This document shows positions 1 through 7,559 of a DNA stretch of 64,000 nt, piece by piece. How positions within the stretch are numbered: the first letter of the stretch is position 1; every line of letters starts with the position of its first letter. The notes under the pieces were generated by a model. That model had not been told where the DNA came from. It saw only the letters and a program-made list of their open reading frames with translations, and made no database searches. This DNA is from Microbacterium sp. MYb66 (GTDB taxonomy: Bacteria; Actinomycetota; Actinomycetes; Actinomycetales; Microbacteriaceae), in NCBI RefSeq assembly GCF_002979435.1, contig NZ_PCOV01000002.1, forward strand, positions 1 to 64,000. The letters are read 5' to 3'. Made by a program: the position numbers and the translations under genes.

Positions 1-322
1 GGTGCAGAATCCCCCCGCACCAGCGCCTGGATCCCGCCCCCCGGAGGGATCCATACGGCTGTCTCTATGGGATGAGACGGCGCTCCCGCCGATTCATTAC
101 GCGACTTCTCGAAAATCTTCTGAAGAGTTCCGCCGCGCGGTCGCCGGCTCCTCCGGAACCGCGGGTTCGCACCCCGGATCGCCGAACCATGGCGTGGCCT
201 CCGAGTTCGGGGAAAGGGTGGCTTCCCTGGGAATTTCGCGAGAGAATGGTGAAGTCGCGTGATGAGAGACGCTCACCCGCGTCTCTTCCCGTGGACGCGC
301 ACCTGCGCCCTGCGACAGATGG
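1..322. other. Upstream region without a supportable gene
   Basis: This 322-base stretch precedes the large sigma-factor gene. Short open frames cross it, but none has a convincing start, ribosome site or recognisable product. A small dyad is visible: TGGATCCC at 28-35 pairs with GGGATCCA at 46-53 across a 10-base loop. It could end transcription from outside the window, but it has no T-tract. The promoter of the sigma gene should lie here. I could not pick out a convincing ECF-type GGAAC/CGTC pair at correct spacing. Confidence 0.5.
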
Positions 323-2323
323 ATGATTGTGCACGAAGAGAACACGATTCACGACGAGACGATCGGCGACGCCGACCTGATCCTCCGCACTCGCTCCGGC
401 GACACGGAGGCATTCGGTGAACTCTGGCGACGGCACTACCCGTCCGGGCTGTCCGTCGCCCGCTCGGTGACGTCGTCGATCGACCCCGACGACCTCGTGC
501 AGGAGGCGTACACCCGCATCTACCAGGCGATCGTCAAGGGAGGCGGGCCGAACGGCTCGTTCCGGGCCTACCTCTTCACGAGCATCCGCAACACCGCTGC
601 CGGCTGGGGCCGCTCCCGCCGCGAGACCGCGATCGACGAGCTCGACACGGTCGCCGACCCCGACACGACCGATCAGGCCGCGAACGAGGCACTCGACCGC
701 AGCCTGACCGCACAGGCGTTCCGCAGCCTCCCCTCCCGCTGGCAGGAGGTGCTCTGGTACACCGAGATCGAGCAGATGAAGCCGCAGGAGGTCGGGCCGC
801 TTCTCGGCATGAAGTCCGGTGCCGTGTCCCAGCTGGCCTTCCGCGCCCGCGAGGGACTCCGTGAAGCCTGGATCCAGGCGCATCTGCGCAGCGCGGCCGA
901 AGGCTCCGAATGCCAGTGGACCATCGAACACCTCGGCGCGTACTCACGCGGCAACCTCAGCACTCGCGACCACAAGCGACTCGAGCTGCACCTCGACGAG
1001 TGCGCCCGATGCATGATCGTCGCGGCGGAGGCGAAGGATGTCTCCACGCGCCTCGCCCTCGTGCTGCTGCCGCTCGTGCTCGGCGTCACCGGAGCATCGG
1101 GCTACCTCGCCACGCTGCAGGGCGGTGGAACCCCCATCGTCGCACTGGCCGCGGCGCCGTCGAGCATCCCCGGCGCCGTGTTCGGTGGTGATGCGGGCAC
1201 AGGTCACGCTGCGACCGGAATCGCCGCCGGGGGCTCCGGCACCGGCGGCGGCGGAACCACCGGTGGCGCCGCAGGTTCCTCCGCCGGCGCAGGATCCGCA
1301 GGAGGAGCGTTCACCGGGATCGGTGCGCTCGTCGGCGCGGGTTCCGCGGCCCTGGTCGTCGCGGGCGTCGTCGCCGCAGCGACGATCATCCCCGGACTCG
1401 CCGGGTCGGACCCCGCCACCTCGCTCCCGAGCGCCGGGGACGAGGATCCGTCCTCGATCGCCTCCGACGTCGGGCCGGACGAGTCGATGAACTTCGACGA
1501 GCCTGTCGTCATCGAGCCTCCGGTGACCGAGCCGGAGGAATCGCCCGCTCCCCCGGTCGAAGACGAAGACCCGCAGCCGGCGGCAGACGATGCCGGTCCT
1601 GTCGTCGCGCCGCCGACGGTTCCCGTCAAGCCGATCGTCCCGCCCGAGACCGTCGAACCGGTCGAGCCCGTGGATCCTGTGGAACCCGTGGACCCGGTCG
1701 ATCCGGTCGATCCGGTCGACCCACCGACGTGGGCCACCGCGACGATCTGGTTCGAGGGCCTTCAGGTGCATTACAGCGTTCCGATCACGGGCGCGCCCGG
1801 GACCACGGTGGAGGCCCTGCTCGACGACAGTCACGGTGGCGGCGGGAGCATCGTGCTGGATGACGCGGGTCTGGGAACGCTCGATCTCCGTCCCGACTTC
1901 TGGCAGTTCCTCGATGCGGCGAACACGAAGGTCACCTTCCGGTACGTGCTCGCGTCCGGAACCGGTCCGCTCGTCGAGACCACGCTCCTCGCGCTCGAGC
2001 CCCTCGGCGGCGGCGGCCCCGAAGAGGTTCCGGTCGAGGAGCCTGCGGATGAACCTGCGCCCGACGCAGACGTCCTCTCCGTCGCCCCGGCCCCCGTCGA
2101 GCCGGCACCGGTCGACCCGGCGCCCGAGGAGTCGGCACCGCCCGCACCGGTCGAGCCCGTCCAGACGGCTCCGGCCGCACCCGCACCGGTCGAGCCCGCG
2201 CCCGCCGCACCGGTGGAGTCGAACGCCCCTGTCGAGTCGACCCCGACGGCAGCCTCGACGACGGATGCCGTCGCGCCCGAGGTCGCCGTCCTCCCGACCG
2301 AGGACGCCGCAGTCGCCGAATAG
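323..2323 (+). CDS. Sigma-70 family (ECF-type) sigma factor fused to zinc anti-sigma-like and membrane/tail regions
   Basis: A 666-residue protein carrying a complete ECF sigma factor plus about 480 extra residues; ordinary ECF factors have roughly 180-200. Sigma2 lies at about 17-100 (DPDDLVQEAYTRIYQ near 54-68) and the sigma4 helix-turn-helix at about 128-183. H223-x3-C227-x2-C230 follows, the zinc motif of ZAS anti-sigma factors. Hydrophobic stretches at 243-264 and 333-358 flank a Gly/Ala/Thr linker. Residues 400-468 are acidic and Pro-rich with PV(D/E)P repeats, 470-560 look like a compact beta domain, and the last 100 or so are Ala/Pro/Glu-rich. Families of ECF factors with fused regulatory extensions are known in actinobacteria. 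I infer a one-component, membrane-tethered regulator sensing the envelope. Topology is unclear: two helices would return the tail to the cytoplasm, so one or three must span if the tail is outside. No separate anti-sigma gene is adjacent. Confidence 0.85.
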   Translation: MIVHEENTIHDETIGDADLILRTRSGDTEAFGELWRRHYPSGLSVARSVTSSIDPDDLVQEAYTRIYQAIVKGGGPNGSFRAYLFTSIRNTAAGWGRSRRETAIDELDTVADPDTTDQAANEALDRSLTAQAFRSLPSRWQEVLWYTEIEQMKPQEVGPLLGMKSGAVSQLAFRAREGLREAWIQAHLRSAAEGSECQWTIEHLGAYSRGNLSTRDHKRLELHLDECARCMIVAAEAKDVSTRLALVLLPLVLGVTGASGYLATLQGGGTPIVALAAAPSSIPGAVFGGDAGTGHAATGIAAGGSGTGGGGTTGGAAGSSAGAGSAGGAFTGIGALVGAGSAALVVAGVVAAATIIPGLAGSDPATSLPSAGDEDPSSIASDVGPDESMNFDEPVVIEPPVTEPEESPAPPVEDEDPQPAADDAGPVVAPPTVPVKPIVPPETVEPVEPVDPVEPVDPVDPVDPVDPPTWATATIWFEGLQVHYSVPITGAPGTTVEALLDDSHGGGGSIVLDDAGLGTLDLRPDFWQFLDAANTKVTFRYVLASGTGPLVETTLLALEPLGGGGPEEVPVEEPADEPAPDADVLSVAPAPVEPAPVDPAPEESAPPAPVEPVQTAPAAPAPVEPAPAAPVESNAPVESTPTAASTTDAVAPEVAVLPTEDAAVAE

Positions 2324-2326
2324 ACT
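2321..2326 (+). promoter_or_regulatory. Leaderless -10 box for the YrdB-like gene
   Basis: TAGACT sits exactly 6 nt before the ATG at 2333. It overlaps the stop codon of the sigma-factor gene. No ribosome site intervenes, which fits transcription starting at or near the start codon. Confidence 0.55.
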
Positions 2327-2332
2327 GGATCC

Positions 2333-2704
2333 ATGTCCTCGGATCCCGCACCCGTTCCCGGCGTCGAGCGCCCGGTCATCTCCGCCCTCGACATCGTTCG
2401 CACCATCGTCCTGGTCGTCGCGGTGGCATCCCTCGCGCTCTGGGGCTTCGCCAGCTGGGACCTCCCGTGGAGCATCATCATCGGCGTCGGCGCACCCGTC
2501 GTCGTGATCCTGATCTGGGCGCTGTTCCTGTCACCGCGACCGGTCCTGCGCGTGCATCCGTTCCTCCGCGCCGCAGTGGAGCTGCTGATCTACGTGGGCG
2601 TCACGATCGCGTGGTGGTCGATGGGACAGGCCCTGATCGGAACCGCCTTCGCCCTGGTCGCCGTCGTCGCCGGTGTCCTCAGCGGACGACGCGCCCTGTC
2701 GTGA
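2333..2704 (+). CDS. YrdB-like small membrane protein (DUF2568 type)
   Basis: A 123-residue integral membrane protein of unknown role. Four hydrophobic segments are visible at about 23-42, 46-66, 79-98 and 100-118, with WSIIIGVGAPVVVILIWALF in the second. Length and pattern fit the DUF2568/YrdB family; the assignment is from pattern memory and function is not known. The ATG follows a TAGACT box by 6 nt, so the mRNA may be leaderless even though the gene lies only 9 nt after the sigma gene. Its stop codon begins a run of three 14-nt repeats, each ending in GTGA, that leads into the next gene. Confidence 0.75.
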   Translation: MSSDPAPVPGVERPVISALDIVRTIVLVVAVASLALWGFASWDLPWSIIIGVGAPVVVILIWALFLSPRPVLRVHPFLRAAVELLIYVGVTIAWWSMGQALIGTAFALVAVVAGVLSGRRALS

Positions 2705-2732
2705 GACTCCTGCCGTGAGCGCCCTGCCGTGA
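2691..2732 (+). repeat. Three 14-nt tandem units each ending in GTGA
   Basis: Units at 2691-2704, 2705-2718 and 2719-2732 each end in GTGA. Units 1 and 3 differ at one base. The first GTGA holds the YrdB stop (TGA 2702-2704), the last holds the flavoprotein start (GTG 2729). Between them the GTGs at 2701 and 2715 open two five-codon frames, each ending inside the next GTGA. Confidence 0.7.
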
Positions 2733-4093
2733 GCGTCCTCGAGCTTCTGCAGGAGTCCCTCGGCCCGCTCGTCGACACCGATGAGACTGCGCTCGAGCAG
2801 GCCAGAGCCGATCGCTCGGGCCATTCCGCAGCGGGACGCCCGATCGCCGTCGTGCACGCGGAACGGGTCGAGGACGTCCAGCAGACCATGCGCATCGCGA
2901 CCGCGACACGGACGCCGGTCGTCGTCCGTGGCGCCGGCACCGGCCTCGCGGGCGGAGCCAATGCGGGCACCGGTGAGATCGTGCTCTCCCTCCGGCGGAT
3001 GACCGCGATCCTCGAGATCCGCCAGGACGACCTGCTCGCGGTGGTCGAGCCCGGCATCCTGAACGCCGACCTCAACGCCGAGCTCGGCCGACACGGACTG
3101 TGGTGGGCTCCCGACCCGGCCAGCCGCGACATCTCCACCGTCGGCGGCAACATCGCCACCGGTGCCGGCGGCCTGCTCTGCGCCAAGTACGGCGTCGTGC
3201 GCGATGCCGTCCTCGGCGTCGACCTCGTCCTCGCCGACGGCAGACTGCTGCATCTCGGACACCGCAGCGTCAAGGGCGTCACCGGCCTCGACCTCACCGC
3301 GCTGGTCGTCGGCTCGGAGGGCACGCTCGGCGTGGTGGTCGGCGCGACTCTCAAGCTGCGCCGACTCGTCCCCGGCGAGACGTGCACCGTCACCGCCACC
3401 TTCCCCGGCGTGCGGAGCGCAGCGGCAGCGGCGGCGGCCGTGACCGCTGCGGGCGTGCAGCCCGCGATCATGGAGCTGATGGATGCCGCGAGCCTCGCGG
3501 CCGTCCATGCCCTCCTCTCGCTTCCCGCGCCGACGCCGGGAGCTGCGCAGCTGACCATTCAGACCGATGGCCCCGCGGCCGGCATCGAGGCCGATGCGAT
3601 CGCGACGATCCTCCGCGACCACGAGGGCGTCACGGTGGTCTCGCACGACCGCGAGGAGGGCGAGCGCCTGCTGTCGATCCGGCGCTCGATGCACCCGGCG
3701 ATGGCGTCACTGGGCACGACGCTCATCGAAGACGTCTCGGTGCCGCGCAGCGCCATGCCGGCGATGTTCGACGAGATCGCGCGCATCGAACGCGCATACG
3801 GCCTCACGATCCCGACGGTGGCCCATGCGGGCGACGGCAACCTGCACCCCAACTTCCTCTTCGACGGGCCCGAGACGCCGCCTGAGGTCTGGGCAGCTGC
3901 GGATGAGCTCTTCCGCGCCGCGATCCGCCTCGGCGGCACCCTCACCGGCGAGCACGGCATCGGGGTGCTGAAACGACGCTGGCTCGCCGAGGAGCTGGGT
4001 GACGACCAGTGGCAGCTCCAGCGTCAGATCGCCGCGGTGTTCGATCCGCTCGGCATCCTCAACCCCGGAAAGGTGTTCAGCCCCGATGCCTGA
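2729..4093 (+). CDS. FAD-linked oxidase, GlcD/D-lactate dehydrogenase type
   Basis: A 454-residue flavoprotein of the FAD-binding PCMH (FAD_binding_4) plus FAD-oxidase C-terminal class that includes GlcD glycolate oxidase and D-lactate dehydrogenases. It oxidises a 2-hydroxy acid; the substrate cannot be read from sequence. Seen: the FAD pyrophosphate stretch VVVRGAGTGLAGGANA (64-79), GGNIATGAGGLLCAKYGVV near 140-160, and the C-terminal HAGDGNLHPN (366-375) and GEHGIGVLKRRW (about 407-418) motifs typical of GlcD. The GTG start at 2729 is set by the conserved length and by the GTGA junction. It overlaps the NUDIX gene by 8 nt, so the two are probably co-translated. No GlcE or GlcF partner lies beside it. 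Confidence 0.88.
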   Translation: MSVLELLQESLGPLVDTDETALEQARADRSGHSAAGRPIAVVHAERVEDVQQTMRIATATRTPVVVRGAGTGLAGGANAGTGEIVLSLRRMTAILEIRQDDLLAVVEPGILNADLNAELGRHGLWWAPDPASRDISTVGGNIATGAGGLLCAKYGVVRDAVLGVDLVLADGRLLHLGHRSVKGVTGLDLTALVVGSEGTLGVVVGATLKLRRLVPGETCTVTATFPGVRSAAAAAAAVTAAGVQPAIMELMDAASLAAVHALLSLPAPTPGAAQLTIQTDGPAAGIEADAIATILRDHEGVTVVSHDREEGERLLSIRRSMHPAMASLGTTLIEDVSVPRSAMPAMFDEIARIERAYGLTIPTVAHAGDGNLHPNFLFDGPETPPEVWAAADELFRAAIRLGGTLTGEHGIGVLKRRWLAEELGDDQWQLQRQIAAVFDPLGILNPGKVFSPDA

Positions 4094-4493
4094 CATCCAC
4101 GTGAGCGCGGCGGTCATCGTCGACGACGAGGGACGGGTCCTGGTCGTCCGCAAACAGGGCACGACCCGCTTCATGCAGCCCGGGGGCAAACCGGAGCCCG
4201 GCGAGTCCGCCGCGCAGACGCTGATCCGCGAGCTGAACGAGGAGCTGGGGCTGCTGCTCGACGAATCCGACCTTCAGCCTCTCGGGACGTTCGTCTCGGC
4301 GGCCGCCAACGAGCCGGGGCACCGTGTCGTCGCCGAGGCGTTCGCCGCGTCCATCCGCCCCGAGACGGTCACCGTGCAGGCGGAGCTCGCCGAACTGCGA
4401 TGGATCACTCCGGCCGACGTCGCGACGCTGCCGCTGGCACCGCTGAGCCTCGAGCACCTGCTTCCGATCGCCTGGCCTGCCTCCGCAGGCTGA
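4086..4493 (+). CDS. NUDIX hydrolase
   Basis: A 135-residue NUDIX pyrophosphohydrolase; substrate unknown, possibly a damaged nucleotide or cofactor. The NUDIX box is complete at about 33-55: G-x5-E-x7-REL-x-EE-x-G, read as GGKPEPGESA then LIRELNEELG. The ATG at 4086 overlaps the end of the flavoprotein gene (stop 4091-4093), and the reading frame open further upstream lies inside that gene. The 8-nt overlap suggests translational coupling with the oxidase. It ends 18 nt before the convergent nagB stop. Confidence 0.88.
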   Translation: MPDIHVSAAVIVDDEGRVLVVRKQGTTRFMQPGGKPEPGESAAQTLIRELNEELGLLLDESDLQPLGTFVSAAANEPGHRVVAEAFAASIRPETVTVQAELAELRWITPADVATLPLAPLSLEHLLPIAWPASAG

Positions 4494-4511
4494 GCGGACG
4501 GCAGACAGCCC

Positions 4512-5291
4512 TCAGATGCCCTGCCAGCCGGGCTTGTTGGCGAAGGTGTAGCGGTAGTAGTCGGCGAGCGTGAGGCGCGATGCGGCCGCCTCGTCGACGA
4601 CGATCGTCGCGTGCGGGTGCAGCTGGATGGCGGAGCCGGGCAGGAGCGCGGTGAGCGGACCCTCGACCGCGCCGGCGACGGCCTCGGCCTTCCCCGCGCC
4701 GAACGCGAGCAGCACGAGGTGACGCGCCTTCAGGATCGTGCCGAGTCCTTGGGTGATGCAGTGCATCGGCACGTCGTCGATCGAGTCGAAGAAACGCGCA
4801 TTGTCCTCGCGCGTCTGCTCCGTGAGGGTCTTCACGCGGGTGCGCGAGGCGAAGGACGAGCCGGGCTCGTTGAAGCCGATGTGCCCGTCGGTGCCGATCC
4901 CGAGGATCTGCAGGTCCACGCCGCCGGCGGCCTCGATGGCCGCCTCGTAGTCGTCACCCGCGTGCTGGATCGTCGCCTGTGCGCCGTTGGGGACGTGGAT
5001 CCGCCGCGGGTCGAGGCCGAGCGGTTCGACGACTTCGCGGGTGATGACCGAACGGTAGCTCTCCGGATGGGCGGGGTCGATGCCGACGTACTCGTCGAGC
5101 GCGAATCCGCGCACCTGGGAGACGTCGCGGCCCGCGAGCTCGGAGCGGAGCGCCTGGTAGACCGGCAGCGGAGTGGATCCGGTGGCGAGTCCCAGAACCG
5201 CATCGGGACGACGATCGATCAGTTCGACGATCTCCCGGGCGACCAGGGCGCCTGCGGCCTCGGCATTCTCGACGATGACGACCTCAGCCAT
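4512..5291 (-). CDS. nagB: Glucosamine-6-phosphate deaminase
   Basis: A 259-residue NagB, converting glucosamine 6-phosphate to fructose 6-phosphate and ammonia in the cytoplasm. Seen: LGLATGSTPLPVYQAL at the N-terminal phosphate site, LDEYVG-type signature (ALDEYVGIDPAHPESY), and LGIGTDGHIGFNEPGS with the active-site Asp and His. Length matches the family. The ATG at 5291 overlaps the stop of the upstream ROK kinase gene by 8 nt, so it is the last gene of an amino-sugar operon. A longer open frame reaches upstream inside the kinase gene and is not used. No nagA (deacetylase) is present in the window. Confidence 0.95.
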   Translation of the reverse strand: MAEVVIVENAEAAGALVAREIVELIDRRPDAVLGLATGSTPLPVYQALRSELAGRDVSQVRGFALDEYVGIDPAHPESYRSVITREVVEPLGLDPRRIHVPNGAQATIQHAGDDYEAAIEAAGGVDLQILGIGTDGHIGFNEPGSSFASRTRVKTLTEQTREDNARFFDSIDDVPMHCITQGLGTILKARHLVLLAFGAGKAEAVAGAVEGPLTALLPGSAIQLHPHATIVVDEAAASRLTLADYYRYTFANKPGWQGI

Positions 5292-6249
5292 GCGGGACGA
5301 TCTCCTTCTCGGTGATGGATGCGCCGACCAGTGCGGCGCCGAAAGCGGCAGCGGGGGAACCCGCGGGAAGCAGTTCGATTCTCTCATCCAGGCGGAGCGA
5401 CCGCATGAACGGCGACGCCTCGGCACCGGCGTGGAGAGCCGCGCGGATGCCGTTCTCGAGCCGGTCGCCGAGCGCGGTGAGCCCGCCCCCGATGACGACC
5501 GTCTCGACGTCGGCGGAGAGCACGAGCACCCGCACCGCGGCGGCGGCTCCGTGGTAGAGGTCGTCGCGGAGTCCCATCGCCAGGGGGTCGCCGGCATCGG
5601 CGGCGTCGAAGATGTCTCGGATCGGCAGCGCGCCGGGGCGACCCCACGCCTTGGCCAGAGCCCCGCCGCCGCAGAAGGTCTCGACGCAGCCGTGCTGGCC
5701 GCAGCCGCACAGACGCCCTCGGGGATCCACCGAGAGGTGTCCGACCTCGCCGGCGGTACCTCGCGAACCGCGCCAGATGCGCCCGTCGATCACGATGCCG
5801 GCGGCGACCCCGGTGCCGAGATTCAGATAAGCCATGGATCCGGCGACACCGCTCAGCACGGCGGCGCCGAGGGCGGCGGCCTTCACGTCGTTCTCCACGC
5901 GGAAGGGAATGCCGAGCCCCTGCTCCGCTCTCGCGGCGAGGTCGAGGGATTCCACTCCGAGGTTGACCGCGTGGTCGACCCGCCCCGACTCCGCGTCGAC
6001 CAGCCCCGGGATGCCGATGCCGACCGAGCCGACGTCGGAGATCGGGAATCCGCTCTCCTCGGCGAGGGCGGTCACGGCCGTCACGATGCTCTCCACGACC
6101 GCGTTCTCGCCCCAGCCGGTCGGTCGCCGGAGTCGTCCGCGGATGTCGCCCGCCGGGTCGACCGCCACGGCGTCGATCTTCGTGCCCCCGACGTCCAGGC
6201 CCACTCGAATAAGCCGACCGGAAGGGTCGGCAGCGCCAGCACCCGTCAT
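5284..6249 (-). CDS. ROK family sugar kinase (probable N-acetylhexosamine or glucose kinase)
   Basis: A 321-residue ROK kinase. The ATP-phosphate motif VGLDVGGTKIDAVAV is at about 15-29. The zinc motif CGCGQHGCVE is near 170-180 and is preceded by GEVGHL, whose His and Glu contact sugar in ROK kinases. Placement between nagB and a ROK repressor, with a GH20 hexosaminidase upstream, suggests GlcNAc or a related amino sugar as substrate. That is inference, because ROK kinases for glucose and ManNAc look alike. It ends 8 nt inside nagB and starts 43 nt after the regulator stop, so it is in the same transcription unit. Confidence 0.87.
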   Translation of the reverse strand: MTGAGAADPSGRLIRVGLDVGGTKIDAVAVDPAGDIRGRLRRPTGWGENAVVESIVTAVTALAEESGFPISDVGSVGIGIPGLVDAESGRVDHAVNLGVESLDLAARAEQGLGIPFRVENDVKAAALGAAVLSGVAGSMAYLNLGTGVAAGIVIDGRIWRGSRGTAGEVGHLSVDPRGRLCGCGQHGCVETFCGGGALAKAWGRPGALPIRDIFDAADAGDPLAMGLRDDLYHGAAAAVRVLVLSADVETVVIGGGLTALGDRLENGIRAALHAGAEASPFMRSLRLDERIELLPAGSPAAAFGAALVGASITEKEIVPHG

Positions 6250-6292
6250 CGGATGCCGCTCCCTGCCGTACCGGGGATGGCGGAGGTGAGGA

Positions 6293-7480
6293 TCACGACA
6301 CTCCCAGCTGCCCGGAGAGCACCATCACGGCGGCTCCCCGCAGGACGATGTCGTCCTGATGGGTCAGGCGCACGACGACGTCTTCGAAGACGCCCTCGAG
6401 CGTCCGCGCGTGCAGGGTTTCGATCGCGGCGTCGGTCAGGACACCGTCGAGCAGGTTGGCCGGCCCGGAGAGCACGACCTCGGAGAGATCCAGCGCGGCC
6501 ACGATCGGGGCGATCGCGATCGCCATTCGGGTGCCGGCGTCGCGCAGGATCTCGTCGCGTGCCTCGGGGTCCGCGGCGACCGCCGCCCGCAGGCGACTGA
6601 CGCTGAGCCAGGCTTCGAGGCAGCCGTCCTTGCCGCAGGCGCACCGCGGTCCGCCGTCGGTTCCGACGACGACGTGCCCGATCTCTCCGGCCGCGAAGCG
6701 GCTGCCGAGCAACGGCTGGCTGCCGGTGATGAGGCCGGCTCCGACGCCGCGGCCGATCTTGATCAGCATGAAGTCGGCCTTCGCGTCGCCGAAGGTGTAT
6801 TCGGCGAGCACGGCCGCATTGGCATCGTTGCGCGCGAGGACGGGAAGGTCGAGATCGACGCCCAGCTTCGCCTCGAGGGGGAAGTTCGTCCAGCCGAGGT
6901 TCGGCGAGCTGAGGACGACCCCGTCGGGACGCACGACCCCGGGGGTGCCGATGCCGACACCGAGCAGCGGCTGGGTGGAGGCGGCGACCAGGCTCTCCGC
7001 GAGCTCGCGGAGGGCGGCGTAGGCCGCTTCCCCGTCGGGAGACTCGGGTCGCGGCACCTCGCGGCGTTCGAGGACGTCGCCGTCGAGGCTCAGCACGGCA
7101 CCGGTGAAGGCGTTCGGGCCGGAGAGATCGAGGCCGACGATCTGGTGGCCGAAGCGATCGATGTCGATGAGGATCGGCGGCTTGCCTGGCCCCACCGCCT
7201 CGCGGACGCCCATCTCGATGACGATGCCATCCGCGATGAACTCGGCGACCAGGTCGGAGATGGTGACCCTGGTGAGTCCCGTCTCGCGGGACAGGTCGGC
7301 GCGGCTCATGGCGCCGGCGTGGTACAGCGTCTGCAGCACCAGTGCACGGTTGTGTCCGCGCGCGTGCTCGGGGAGCACCTTTGATCGCGAGCGCAGGTGG
7401 CGCCCCGGGCCGAAGGCGTGCGCATTCGCACCGACGTACTCTGACGGCGATGCGGGACGCGGTTCATCCGAAACGGACAT
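6293..7480 (-). CDS. ROK family transcriptional repressor (NagC/XylR type)
   Basis: A 395-residue regulator with a winged helix-turn-helix at about 42-90 (MSRADLSRETGLTRVTISDL) and a ROK sugar-binding domain. It has the CACGKDGCLEAW zinc signature, but GLDLSGPN in place of the kinase DxGGT motif, so it should bind sugar and not phosphorylate it. The start at 7480 is directly beside a near-perfect dyad at 7482-7506, a likely autoregulatory operator. It sits between the enzyme genes it probably controls. The effector is likely an amino sugar or its phosphate (inference). Confidence 0.88.
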   Translation of the reverse strand: MSVSDEPRPASPSEYVGANAHAFGPGRHLRSRSKVLPEHARGHNRALVLQTLYHAGAMSRADLSRETGLTRVTISDLVAEFIADGIVIEMGVREAVGPGKPPILIDIDRFGHQIVGLDLSGPNAFTGAVLSLDGDVLERREVPRPESPDGEAAYAALRELAESLVAASTQPLLGVGIGTPGVVRPDGVVLSSPNLGWTNFPLEAKLGVDLDLPVLARNDANAAVLAEYTFGDAKADFMLIKIGRGVGAGLITGSQPLLGSRFAAGEIGHVVVGTDGGPRCACGKDGCLEAWLSVSRLRAAVAADPEARDEILRDAGTRMAIAIAPIVAALDLSEVVLSGPANLLDGVLTDAAIETLHARTLEGVFEDVVVRLTHQDDIVLRGAAVMVLSGQLGVS

Positions 7481-7481
7481 G

Positions 7482-7506
7482 TTTGTTAGTAGACCTTACG
7501 AACAAA
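7482..7506. promoter_or_regulatory. Candidate ROK repressor operator
   Basis: TTTGTTAGTA (7482-7491) and TACGAACAAA (7497-7506) are inverted repeats matching at 9 of 10 positions around a 5-nt spacer. The site ends one base from the regulator start codon. AT-rich TTTGTT/AACAAA dyads are typical of ROK-family operators. It lies in the 79-nt gap between the fusion gene and the regulator. Confidence 0.65.
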
Positions 7507-7559
7507 ATTTGCGCAACCTCTGCTCGCGGACGCGCGAGGAGGGTTACCGAAACGTTACA

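Noticed and set aside
2..262. Short plus-strand frame at the window edge
   Set aside because: No homology, no ribosome site visible and low-complexity composition.
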